IMG/VR virus record: IMGVR_UViG_3300031857_000868
Location: 1 to 31,625 of that record
Length of the DNA stretch: 31,625 nt
Reading direction: 5' to 3' (one strand)
Source: a virus
Below are positions 7,895-15,446 of the stretch, one piece after another. The position numbers and the translations under genes were made by a program. The notes below the pieces were generated by a model, which worked only from the letters and a program-made list of their open reading frames with translations, had not been told where the DNA came from and ran no database searches. Position 1 is the stretch's first letter. Each line of letters opens with the position of its first letter.

Positions 7895-8182
7895 ATGAAT
7901 GATTTATACATTTGGGCTGGTATTGCTGCTGCTGTTGTAGTTCTTGCTTGGTTGCTGTGGCCACAGAAAACTATGACTGAAGCTCTTCAAGAAGCAAAGG
8001 CTGAAGAAAAGGCTGAAGAAAAGGCTGTTACTCCAGTTGCTGCTGTCAACGATCAGATCACAGACGCAGTTACTCAGACTGCTCCAGTCAAGAAGACGCG
8101 TGCTAAGAAGCCAGCTGCTCCAAAGAAGACAGCTGCTAAAAAGGCACCAGCCAAAAAGGCTGTAAGGAAGGGAAGAAAGTAA
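7895..8182 (+). CDS. Small membrane protein with histone-H1-like tail (95 aa)
   Basis: AAGGAG precedes ATG 7895. One N-terminal membrane helix (residues 5-22, ending in LAWLLW) is followed by an acidic Glu/Ala/Lys repeat (AEEKAEEKA) and a strongly basic tail of KKTAAKKAPAKK type, like histone H1 C-termini. This predicts a membrane anchor with a cytoplasmic nucleic-acid-binding tail. It sits one base before the Dps gene and in the late operon. The tail composition can arise by low-complexity drift, so DNA binding is inference. Confidence 0.7.
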   Translation: MNDLYIWAGIAAAVVVLAWLLWPQKTMTEALQEAKAEEKAEEKAVTPVAAVNDQITDAVTQTAPVKKTRAKKPAAPKKTAAKKAPAKKAVRKGRK

Positions 8183-8183
8183 G

Positions 8184-8624
8184 ATGGAACAGCTCGTAGA
8201 GGCACTCAAGAAGGCGCAAGCTACTAGCTTTGCGTTTTATCTGAAAGCTCATAACTATCACTGGAACGTGGAAGGTGCGAACTTCTCAGAGTATCATGCA
8301 TTCTTGGGTGATCTCTACGCTGAAGTTTGGGGTGCGGTTGATGCTATCGCAGAACACATCCGCACCCTAGACGCCTATGTTCCTGGATCGTTCATTCGTT
8401 TCCAGCAACTATCTTCGATTGAAGATGAACAGAGCGTTCCTACTGGTCGTGCTATGATGGCAAGATTACTTGCTGACAATCAGCGCGTCATCGGTGATCT
8501 CATGGCAGCTCATCGCGAAGCTGAGATGCTTGGTAAGCGCGGAATCGTAAACTTCATCGAAGATCGTATTGATAAGCATGACAAACATGGTTGGATGCTA
8601 CGCTCATTTACTAAAGGCGACTAA
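8184..8624 (+). CDS. dps: Dps-family ferritin-like DNA-protection protein
   Basis: 146 residues, the short end of the Dps family. Dps forms 12-subunit shells that oxidise and store iron and shield DNA from peroxide damage. The ferroxidase ligands fall at the family spacing: His26 (in HWNVEG), His38, Asp53 and Glu57, matching E. coli His51, His63, Asp78 and Glu82. The ending DKHGWMLRSF is typical. AAGGAAGGG precedes the start, and the stop overlaps the next ATG as TAATG. A basic N-terminal tail is absent, so DNA binding may depend on partners such as the upstream basic-tailed protein. Its place among late genes suggests action during assembly or packaging in the virion, which is inference. Confidence 0.88.
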   Translation: MEQLVEALKKAQATSFAFYLKAHNYHWNVEGANFSEYHAFLGDLYAEVWGAVDAIAEHIRTLDAYVPGSFIRFQQLSSIEDEQSVPTGRAMMARLLADNQRVIGDLMAAHREAEMLGKRGIVNFIEDRIDKHDKHGWMLRSFTKGD

Positions 8625-9940
8625 TGGCTCAGTTTAGAACCGATACAAGCAAATACTTGAACAACTGCAACACGATCTTCGAGGTCGTGATGCTTGCAGA
8701 TCCTTATGGCAATCGTATCGGTCCTGCTAACCCATCAGGCACAGCCGTTGATGCGTTTGGTCGTGCTCGCGTATCTATGCCGCTTACACTATTCGATTCG
8801 TCGCATAGATATCGCGATAACGGATTGTGGAGTACATCTAACACAGCTGGCACGACTTACGCGCACACCTTTCACGAAGGTCTTGTAAAGCTCAACGTAA
8901 GAACTGGAGCGAATCAAGAAATCATTCGCGAAACAACAAAAGTGTTTTCGTATCAGCCAGGTAAGTCGCTACAAATCATGAACACGTTTGTGATGAATCC
9001 AGCTAAAACTGGATTGCGTCAACGTATTGGATACTTTGGTGCAAACAACGGCGTTTATCTTGAGCAGTCGAACAACGATATCTACTTTGTCGAAAGAAGC
9101 TGGAACACTGGTGCTCTAGCGGAAACTCGTGTAAGTCAGGCTAACTGGAACATTGATACTCTGTTGGGTGATGTTGATTCAAGTCCTTCACACAGAACGC
9201 TTGATCTGACGAAAGCTCAAATCTTATTCTCTGACATCGAATGGTTGGGTGTAGGGTCGATCAGATGCGGATTCGTTATTGATGGTCAGCTCATTCACTG
9301 TCATTCGTTCCATCATGCTAATTTCATAACGTCAACTTATATTTCAACAGGATCACTTCCTGTTCGCTATGAGATTAAGAATACTGGCGTTACGGCTAGC
9401 AACAGCACGTTGAAGCAGATATGCACGACTGTTATTTCCGAAGGCGGTTACGAACTTCGTGGCGCTCAGCAAGCTATTGAAACCGCGATTGGTGCACCGC
9501 GTGATCTTACTACGGCTGGAACATACTATCCAGTGATTTCGCTAAGACTCAAAGCTACACCTAATCGACTAGATGCTATCGTCATTCTTACTGCGCTTTC
9601 GCTACTAGCCATTACGAACAACGCGAATTATAACTGGAAAGTAGTAACAGGCGGAACAACGACTGGTGGTAGTTGGGTAGATGCTGGAATCAACTCGGCT
9701 GTCGAATACAACATTTCAGGAACAAGTTTCGCTGGTGGTCGTGCTATGGCTAGCGGATTCTTGAGCGGATCTAATCAAGGATCAACACCGACTGACATTC
9801 TGAAAGAAGCATTGTTCAAGTTTCAGCTAGAGCGTAATGGTCTTACGTTAGCGCCATTTGAACTTACATTGGTGGCCGCATCTGATACTAACGGTGCGGA
9901 TGTCTATGCTTCTATGGATTGGGAAGAAATTTCAAGATAA
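8624..9940 (+). CDS. Virion structural protein (438 aa)
   Basis: A Thr/Ser/Asn/Gly-rich, beta-type protein of the kind common in T4-like marine phages as a conserved structural protein. It has a recognisable opening with RTDTSKYLNN, a middle MADPYGN-like segment, and repeated beta hairpins. There is no signal peptide, membrane helix or catalytic motif. It begins at the TAATG overlap with dps. The composition suits a head-decoration, neck or baseplate-associated protein; I cannot tell which. Confidence 0.65.
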   Translation: MAQFRTDTSKYLNNCNTIFEVVMLADPYGNRIGPANPSGTAVDAFGRARVSMPLTLFDSSHRYRDNGLWSTSNTAGTTYAHTFHEGLVKLNVRTGANQEIIRETTKVFSYQPGKSLQIMNTFVMNPAKTGLRQRIGYFGANNGVYLEQSNNDIYFVERSWNTGALAETRVSQANWNIDTLLGDVDSSPSHRTLDLTKAQILFSDIEWLGVGSIRCGFVIDGQLIHCHSFHHANFITSTYISTGSLPVRYEIKNTGVTASNSTLKQICTTVISEGGYELRGAQQAIETAIGAPRDLTTAGTYYPVISLRLKATPNRLDAIVILTALSLLAITNNANYNWKVVTGGTTTGGSWVDAGINSAVEYNISGTSFAGGRAMASGFLSGSNQGSTPTDILKEALFKFQLERNGLTLAPFELTLVAASDTNGADVYASMDWEEISR

Positions 9941-9949
9941 GGAAAACAA

Positions 9950-10207
9950 ATGTCGTATCGTAGCTTAGAAAATACAATCCGCGAAACAGCCTGCGGTTGC
10001 ACTAAAGTAAAAGAAAACAATGAAGTTGATGACGAAGGCAATATGGCAAAGGGCGAGCTTCGCATGATCGCTTCGCGCGCGCAGGAAATCATTTCTATGC
10101 TCGACGATAACACACAGCTTGAGGGATGGGTTCAAAGCAAGATCACCAAAGCTGAAGATTATATCAATTCAGTTTACGATTACATGAAGGGTCAGAAAGG
10201 AAACTAA
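9950..10207 (+). CDS. Conserved small phage protein (85 aa)
   Basis: Start has AAGGAAA upstream. The pattern GNMAKGELRMI...DNTQLEGWVQSKITKAEDYINSV is widespread in T4-like and other myophages as a small helical protein of unknown function. DDNTQLEGWVQ at about 51-61 and the Tyr-rich C-terminus are its hallmarks. It is followed after one base by the EF-hand polyprotein. A virion or assembly role is likely from position only. Confidence 0.7.
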   Translation: MSYRSLENTIRETACGCTKVKENNEVDDEGNMAKGELRMIASRAQEIISMLDDNTQLEGWVQSKITKAEDYINSVYDYMKGQKGN

Positions 10208-10208
10208 C

Positions 10209-11591
10209 ATGTCAGTAGATCCAAAGAAGTTTGGTCTTACGCCATCTCTTGTAGAAACCGTAAAGGAAGCTCTCAAGGGCGATCAGCATAAGATTGATGC
10301 TAACAAGAATGGTAAGATCGACGCGCAGGATTTTAAGAAACTGCGCGGAGAAGAATTAAAAGGCGATCAGCATAAGATTGATAAGAACAAGAATGGTAAA
10401 ATCGACGCTCACGATTTCAAACTTCTTCGTAAGAAGAATGATACGAAATTAGTTGCTAAGCCTCAATACGATAAAATGCGCCCTGCTTTTAAAGAAGAAG
10501 TTGAGCAGATTGATGAAAAGGTAAAAACAACACACGAAAACCCTCTTGTCACAGTTCATGATAAAGATGGTCTTCATACTCACGCCAATCTTTCTACAGC
10601 AAATAAGATTTTTAACACTAAAGTTAAACATACTGATGTGCATGCTGGACCAGTAAAGACAAAAGATGGTCATGAAACAAAAAATAATTTAACATTTGCT
10701 ATCTCAAAGCATCATGCGTCTGCAATGAAAGAAGAAGTTGAGCAGGTCGATGAAATTTCGAAAGCGACTCTTGGTTCATATGTAACAAAGGCGGCTGGTT
10801 CCGCAGCTACGCATACTGGCGCAGCAGCTGCTTATGGTGGTTCTAGCAAGAGCCCAGATCCAAAGAAGATGGCTCAGCATCAAGCTATTGCAACAAAGCG
10901 TACGACTGGTATTCAGAAAGCAGTTGGCAAGCTGACTAAGGAAGAAGCTGAACAAACTGATGAAGCAATGTCGCCAAAGCAAAAGGCACATTCTAATCGT
11001 CTGAAGAACAATCCTGGACGTAAAGGTAGCGTGTTTGATCCATCATCAAACTTCGATGCACCTAACCACAAGGTTGATGTTGTAGTTTCTAAAGATAATA
11101 AAAAAGAAACTAAAAATGATGTCGTGCAAGCTAAAGATAAGCACGATGCTATGTTTAAAATTCAGATGAAGTATCATAAGATGGGCTATAAAGTCCATGA
11201 TACTAAACACAAAGGTACAGTGAAAGAAGAAACAGAAATCACTGAAGCCGAAGACGCAGTAGCAAAGCAGATTGCTGCTAAGAAGGATGCGATGCAGAAG
11301 CAGATTCAGCAGAAGATCGCTCAGAAGCAGATGTCAGCAATGCAAGCTAAGGCTAACAAGCGTCTGTCGAGCATCAATGCTAGCAGCCATGATGATGAAG
11401 AAATGAAGAAGGGTGGTAAGGAAAAGATTGAAATCAATCCACCACTCAAGGAAGCTGAAGAGCTACCTAAGGCTGTAGTTAAGAAGGGACACGAAATCGC
11501 TAAGTCGCTGATCAAGCACCGCGCGAAGGTTCGTGAACCATATGCTGTCGGTATGGCAACAGCTAAGAAATCAGCTGGTATCAAAGACTAA
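10209..11591 (+). CDS. EF-hand-bearing polyprotein of the virion (460 aa)
   Basis: Two tandem calcium-loop repeats open the protein: DANKNGKIDAQD at 30-41 and DKNKNGKIDAHD at 58-69, EF-hand/dockerin type with Asp at position 12. Then come four VEQ(V/I)DE-like or ITE sites: QIDE ending at 103, QVDE at 182, QTDE at 252 and EITE at 346 before Ala, all resembling prohead-protease cuts. Residues 175-245 repeat the module of the 133-aa protein at 441. The remainder is Lys/Gln-rich and helical (QKQIQQKIAQKQ at 364-375). No enzyme domain is visible. Likely a core polyprotein processed into several pieces, with the calcium sites perhaps stabilising one of them. Confidence 0.7.
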   Translation: MSVDPKKFGLTPSLVETVKEALKGDQHKIDANKNGKIDAQDFKKLRGEELKGDQHKIDKNKNGKIDAHDFKLLRKKNDTKLVAKPQYDKMRPAFKEEVEQIDEKVKTTHENPLVTVHDKDGLHTHANLSTANKIFNTKVKHTDVHAGPVKTKDGHETKNNLTFAISKHHASAMKEEVEQVDEISKATLGSYVTKAAGSAATHTGAAAAYGGSSKSPDPKKMAQHQAIATKRTTGIQKAVGKLTKEEAEQTDEAMSPKQKAHSNRLKNNPGRKGSVFDPSSNFDAPNHKVDVVVSKDNKKETKNDVVQAKDKHDAMFKIQMKYHKMGYKVHDTKHKGTVKEETEITEAEDAVAKQIAAKKDAMQKQIQQKIAQKQMSAMQAKANKRLSSINASSHDDEEMKKGGKEKIEINPPLKEAEELPKAVVKKGHEIAKSLIKHRAKVREPYAVGMATAKKSAGIKD

Positions 11592-11620
11592 ATAGGATAA
11601 CTAGGAAAAGGAGTGCAGAT

Positions 11621-11971
11621 ATGGCACAATGGACAATGACAGATAACGCTAACGGCGCGCCAAGCTGGGCTAACACAACGCTCAATCTTGCTAAGAATAG
11701 AAACGAGCTGTTCGGTAACACGACAATCGGCACTTTTCGCGCTAATATCGCATACGGAACATTTGGTGTAAGCTCAGGCGAAATGACTTACGCTAATACA
11801 GCAGGTACAGAAGCTGATAACATCCCGCACGCTGGATGGGTTCTTCGCAAACAAGGTCAAGGTGGTCGTGCTGGTCGCGTTCACTACGAAGTTCTCGTTG
11901 CAGCTTCTTCTATCGTCAACGATGCTGGCGGTGGTGGTGAAGCTCTCGATGATGGAATTCTCCCAGAATAA
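11621..11971 (+). CDS. Conserved virion protein (116 aa)
   Basis: AAAAGGAG lies nine bases before ATG. The HAGWVLRKQGQGGRAGRVHYE segment, described here by its core HAGWVLRK and GGRAGRVHYE, is a known hallmark of small structural proteins in cyanophages and relatives. Gly/Ala-rich, no membrane helix. ACTAAATAGGAT just upstream at 11587-11598 carries six of eight bases of the late box and might be a weak late promoter. Exact position in the particle unknown. Confidence 0.65.
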   Translation: MAQWTMTDNANGAPSWANTTLNLAKNRNELFGNTTIGTFRANIAYGTFGVSSGEMTYANTAGTEADNIPHAGWVLRKQGQGGRAGRVHYEVLVAASSIVNDAGGGGEALDDGILPE

Positions 11972-11989
11972 TAGATTTGGAGTCGCTAG

Positions 11990-12370
11990 ATGGCTGACAA
12001 GAAAGTATCACAGCTTACAGCATTGACGACCACAGCGGCTCCAGATCTGCTGATGATTGTCGATGATCCGAACGGAACACCAGTATCGAAGAAGATCACA
12101 GTAAAGAGCTTCTTCGGTTCTGTTCCTTCTAATACTGTATTCAGCGCAAACGTAACTGTATCTGGTAACAGAGTACAGCTTGCGTCAAACGTAAACATCA
12201 CAAAAACGCTTACAGCCAACACAGTCAAAATCACGTTTGGTACTACTCCAGGATCAAACAATGCGACTTCTGTTGGTATGGCTGTTGGTGAAATGCGTTT
12301 CACGAATACTCATTTGTATATCGCAGTGAATGCGACAACAATCAAGCGCGTAGCATTGAGCACATTCTGA
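11990..12370 (+). CDS. Virion protein, fibre-like beta-structure (126 aa)
   Basis: The start SQLTALTTTAAPDLLMIVDD is the opening typical of phage fibre or head-decoration proteins; it is followed by Thr/Val/Asn alternation (NVTVSGNRVQLASNVNI) that suggests a beta-helix or fibrous trimer. No enzymatic residues. Ends in a TGATG overlap with the holin candidate, so it is the last structural gene before the lysis block. Confidence 0.6.
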   Translation: MADKKVSQLTALTTTAAPDLLMIVDDPNGTPVSKKITVKSFFGSVPSNTVFSANVTVSGNRVQLASNVNITKTLTANTVKITFGTTPGSNNATSVGMAVGEMRFTNTHLYIAVNATTIKRVALSTF

Positions 12371-12705
12371 TGTCGATTGAAGCAGCAGGATCATACGTCG
12401 CAGCTAAGTCTGCATCAGCAGCTGGTGGTTTGCTTGGCGGATTGACTATGTTTGCGTTCATGAAACCAGCAACAATTTTAGATGCCACTATTCGTGGTGG
12501 CATCTGCACAGGCTCCGCAATTATATTTGCTCCGATTCTTTGTGAATACATTAATACTGAAATTACAGTTGAGCATCTAGTAGCAGCTGGAGCAGTTATC
12601 GGATTTTTAGCATGGGGCGTGTTGTCGATGACAGCACGCTTTTTCATTAAGGCAGAAGCGACCAACAAGGATATCGTGGAGGCCGCTAAGGAAATTAAAA
12701 AGTGA
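12370..12705 (+). CDS. Holin candidate (111 aa, three membrane segments)
   Basis: Three hydrophobic segments at about 15-33, 42-60 and 68-92, the first Gly/Ala-rich, and a charged C-terminus (KDIVEAAKEIKK). Size, topology and charge fit a class I-like holin that opens the inner membrane at lysis. It lies upstream of two spanin-like genes, which supports this. It could also be an unrelated small membrane protein, as there is no sequence-specific holin motif. Confidence 0.5.
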   Translation: MSIEAAGSYVAAKSASAAGGLLGGLTMFAFMKPATILDATIRGGICTGSAIIFAPILCEYINTEITVEHLVAAGAVIGFLAWGVLSMTARFFIKAEATNKDIVEAAKEIKK

Positions 12706-12706
12706 A

Positions 12707-13096
12707 ATGAAGGGTAAGTTGGACGATAACAATTTTTTTCTTTATGCTGCACATCATTATTTGAATCCATGTGTTGATGAGCAAGAGTTCCTAGATGATT
12801 TGAACAGAATCAAAAATCTTCGTAGACTTTTTGGTCGCTATGAAAAACACGGAGAGCTCAAAGAACGATTGATCATAAACCACTTGATGGTTCTATACAA
12901 TGTGTTTGAGCATAAGGCTTTGACGCGGATGCTTGCGTTTAAGTTGTACGATCAACTTCACATTCTTAAACCTTTTCTTATGTTATTGAACTACTGGCCC
13001 GATCTTATAGAAAACATTGGTTCTGATAATTACACGATTAGATCTAACGAAGTCGTTATGGATATGCGAGTAATCGACGTTCTGAGGAAAATCTGA
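12707..13096 (+). CDS. Conserved T4-like phage protein (129 aa)
   Basis: The pattern HHYLNPCVDEQEFLDDLNRIKNLRRLFGRY (core NPCVDEQEF and RRLFGRYEKHGELKERLI) with NHLMVLYNVF is a widespread conserved hypothetical in T4-like phages (DUF7207-like). All-alpha, soluble. No catalytic motif. TGATG overlap with the next gene. Confidence 0.65.
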   Translation: MKGKLDDNNFFLYAAHHYLNPCVDEQEFLDDLNRIKNLRRLFGRYEKHGELKERLIINHLMVLYNVFEHKALTRMLAFKLYDQLHILKPFLMLLNYWPDLIENIGSDNYTIRSNEVVMDMRVIDVLRKI

Positions 13097-13533
13097 TGCG
13101 TAATCTTAACGAAGACGAAGGCGGTCCTCCCGCTAATCACGCTGGTCCAGCTACAAGCACATCTGATGTTCACTGGAGCAAGCGTCAACCTCGCATTGGT
13201 GCTAAAGGTAAACTCAAGAAGTATGGTCAGCCCATATTATTCAAAGCTATCATGCGCAGAAAAAGCGTCAATGAACAGCTTCAGAATCCTCCAATGAAAA
13301 AAGTTTATTATAAAATACTAAAGAAGAAAGTTCCTGCGGTGAGCAGAACAAGCGCATCAGGTGGTGGTAGTGATGGATCCAGTGAACAAGTCCAACGCGA
13401 GCATATTGTTAAAACAGACGGTGGATTCCGCCTTGTCTCGAAGAAAACAGGAAAAAACCTCGGAACGTATCCTTCGCGCGCGGGCGCAGAGAGAAGAGAG
13501 CGTCAAGTCCAGTTCTTCAAACATAAAGGATAA
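13096..13533 (+). CDS. Basic conserved phage protein (145 aa)
   Basis: N-terminal half is Pro/Gly/Lys-rich and likely disordered. The C-terminal 40 residues, with IVKTDGGFRLVSKKTGKNLG and ERQVQFFKH, form a small conserved domain found at the end of several phage proteins. Very basic, so perhaps nucleic-acid-binding. The end overlaps no gene; the spanin-like gene starts five bases later. Confidence 0.6.
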   Translation: MRNLNEDEGGPPANHAGPATSTSDVHWSKRQPRIGAKGKLKKYGQPILFKAIMRRKSVNEQLQNPPMKKVYYKILKKKVPAVSRTSASGGGSDGSSEQVQREHIVKTDGGFRLVSKKTGKNLGTYPSRAGAERRERQVQFFKHKG

Positions 13534-13537
13534 GAAA

Positions 13538-13999
13538 ATGGGTTTGGGTATTAAGATTGCGATTGCAGCTATTCTCTTTTCTGTCATATCTGGCGGATAC
13601 TTCTACATCGAAGCTCTACAGGGTAAGTTAGAAGCAGCGGCTGAAGTTCAGCAGCGTATGGAAGGCGTGATCACACAACAGAAGATGGTCATGGAACAGC
13701 AGCAAGCTGATATGAAGAAGATGCAGGCTATCAACATAGAAGTTGCAGCAAAAGCTCAGCAAGCACAGAACGAAGTCAACGCTCTTAGCCGTAAGATGTC
13801 GCGACTAGATAATCTTGCAAAAGCTCCGCCTTCAGAAACTGAAGTTCGCGTCAATCGCGGAACAAGAGATGCTCTACGTTGCAATGAATTAGTTACAGGT
13901 GCACCCTTGACAGCTGACGAACAAAGCGGTAGAGTAAGGAATACAATATGTAATGACTTTATTCAGGCTCAGTTGCCTAAGAAGGAGCCAGCACAATGA
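13538..13999 (+). CDS. Inner-membrane spanin-like protein (153 aa)
   Basis: ATG 13538 follows AAAGGATAAG; a longer in-frame start at 13361 would overlap the previous gene for 170 bases. Residues 5-24 form one membrane helix, then a Gln/Glu-rich coiled coil runs to about residue 90, followed by a Cys-containing tail (RCNELV...TICNDF). This is the Rz/i-spanin plan, which bridges to an outer-membrane lipoprotein and fuses the two membranes at lysis. The next gene is a lipoprotein and overlaps it by ATGA. Assigned on topology and order, not on strong sequence identity. Confidence 0.65.
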   Translation: MGLGIKIAIAAILFSVISGGYFYIEALQGKLEAAAEVQQRMEGVITQQKMVMEQQQADMKKMQAINIEVAAKAQQAQNEVNALSRKMSRLDNLAKAPPSETEVRVNRGTRDALRCNELVTGAPLTADEQSGRVRNTICNDFIQAQLPKKEPAQ

Positions 14000-14337
14000 G
14001 AGTTGCTATTGCTGCGTTATGCGCCCTGTTCCTAGCTGGGTGCGATGAAACTACCAAGGTTTTTGATAAGCCAGTTCTTGTCGAAAGAGCTGAATTGATT
14101 CTACCTCCAACTATGCCTATCAATCAAGCGGAAATGAAATGGATTATCATTACTCCTGAGAACTATGCTGCAAAGGCACAGGAACTCAGCGGTAAGGGTG
14201 ATGTTGTTCTTTTCGCTCTTACCTCACAGGGCTATCAGGCGCTTTCTATGAACGTTGCTGAACTGCGTAAGCACATTCAGCAGCAGAACGCCGTGATTGC
14301 AGCCTACAAAGAATATTACAAACAAGAGCAGAAATAG
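13996..14337 (+). CDS. Outer-membrane spanin-like lipoprotein (113 aa)
   Basis: Signal peptide with lipobox LAGC (Cys16) then a 97-residue mature protein ending in a coiled-coil-like ELRKHIQQQNAVIAAYKEY. A lipoprotein directly after, and overlapping, an inner-membrane coiled-coil protein fits the two-component spanin arrangement, although it is longer and less Pro-rich than lambda Rz1. The alternative is an unrelated phage lipoprotein. Confidence 0.65.
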   Translation: MRVAIAALCALFLAGCDETTKVFDKPVLVERAELILPPTMPINQAEMKWIIITPENYAAKAQELSGKGDVVLFALTSQGYQALSMNVAELRKHIQQQNAVIAAYKEYYKQEQK

Positions 14338-14339
14338 TC

Positions 14340-14368
14340 TTGACAATTTTCCTTGAGCTGATTATAAT
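14340..14368 (+). promoter_or_regulatory. Consensus sigma70 early promoter for primase
   Basis: TTGACA (14340-14345), 17-bp spacer, TATAAT (14363-14368): all twelve bases consensus. The start site would fall at about 14375, the A of the primase ATG, so the transcript would be leaderless or nearly so. It marks the switch from late to early genes. Confidence 0.85.
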
Positions 14369-14374
14369 GAATTT

Positions 14375-15382
14375 ATGTCTACTATCACTGATCACAAATA
14401 TGCACAGATGATCTCGCACAAACTTCTGCTGTTCAAGCGGAAGTCTGAGCGAGTTTATAATTTCCGCTGTCCTTTCTGTGGCGATTCACAGAAGAACAAA
14501 TTGAAGGCGAGAGGCTATCTGTTTGAGAAATCAGGCGGCCTCATTTACAAGTGTCATAACTGCGATGTCGGTACTAATCTTGGTAAACTTATTGAGCTCG
14601 TTGATCCTGGTCTGGCCAAGTCGTACAGACTAGAGTCATATAAAGATCGCGTTTCAGCCAATACAGAATTGGATACGTTCATCATTCCTAAAACGGAAGT
14701 TGAACGCCCACCAATCATTCTTGACGAGATGCTCTTTCGTCTCGATAAACTTCCTGCACATCATCGTGCCGTGGAGTATGTCAAAGCGCGCCAAATTCCA
14801 AAAGAACGTTGGAATGATCTTTACTATGCGCGAGATTTTAAAGAACTCGAAACGCTGAATCCAATCTATGAGGGGCGTCTGGCATCAGACGAACGATTGG
14901 TAATTCCGTTTCGACGCGAGGATGGGTTGCTCACTGGCGTTACAGGTCGCGCTATGGGCAACTCATCCTTGCGATATGCAACTGTTCGTATCACAGATGA
15001 TCCATTGATTTATGGTCTTGATCGCGTAAAACGTGGCAAAACTATATACGTCGTGGAAGGTCCTATCGACAGTATGTTCCTTGATAATGCTATTGCTGCT
15101 GGTGGAACGGACTTTCAAAGAGCACTATATAGCTTGAACGGCGAAAGCGTAGTTCTGGTATTCGATAATCAACCGCGAAACAAACAAGTTGTGAAGCGTG
15201 TTGAGTCATATGTTCAACGTGGGTATACTATGGTTGTGTGGAATTCAAACTGGATTTATAAAGATATTAATGATGCAATTTTATCAGGATGTAGTGTTTC
15301 TGAGATTGAGTATCTACTAAATAAATCCACGTTTAAGGGTCTTGCTCTTAAGCTGGCTATCCGAGATTGGAAGAAGTGTTAA
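14375..15382 (+). CDS. T4 gp61-type DNA primase
   Basis: 335 residues, close to T4 gp61 (342). It makes RNA primers for lagging-strand synthesis with the replicative helicase. The N-terminal zinc site has Cys32, Cys35, Cys60 and Cys63 (CPFCGDSQ and CHNC). The TOPRIM catalytic core shows VVEGPID (Glu228) and VFDNQPRNK (Asp264), and KDIND at 296-300. There is no Shine-Dalgarno sequence; the promoter -10 lies only six bases before the ATG. Helicase is not in the window. Confidence 0.93.
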   Translation: MSTITDHKYAQMISHKLLLFKRKSERVYNFRCPFCGDSQKNKLKARGYLFEKSGGLIYKCHNCDVGTNLGKLIELVDPGLAKSYRLESYKDRVSANTELDTFIIPKTEVERPPIILDEMLFRLDKLPAHHRAVEYVKARQIPKERWNDLYYARDFKELETLNPIYEGRLASDERLVIPFRREDGLLTGVTGRAMGNSSLRYATVRITDDPLIYGLDRVKRGKTIYVVEGPIDSMFLDNAIAAGGTDFQRALYSLNGESVVLVFDNQPRNKQVVKRVESYVQRGYTMVVWNSNWIYKDINDAILSGCSVSEIEYLLNKSTFKGLALKLAIRDWKKC

Positions 15383-15401
15383 CACAAACGCAATGTTTGT
15401 G
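15383..15401 (+). other. Short hairpin before nrdJ
   Basis: CACAAAC (15383-15389) pairs with GTTTGTG (15395-15401), loop GCAAT, directly after the primase stop. No U-run follows, so an mRNA-processing or stability element is more likely than a terminator. The 64-base gap is too short for a cobalamin riboswitch. Confidence 0.45.
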
Positions 15402-15446
15402 AACGGTATTGTTTTGTCCGAAAAAAAGTAAGAAACGGAGTTTCAT

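Noticed and set aside
13361-13537. Long upstream extension of the spanin-like gene
   Set aside because: The frame is open from 13361 but overlaps the preceding gene for 170 bases, and the ATG at 13538 has a good ribosome binding site right before a membrane helix.
13907-13935. TTGACA/TAGAGT in the spanin-like gene
   Set aside because: Weak -10 within a late operon; four of six matches are expected by chance.
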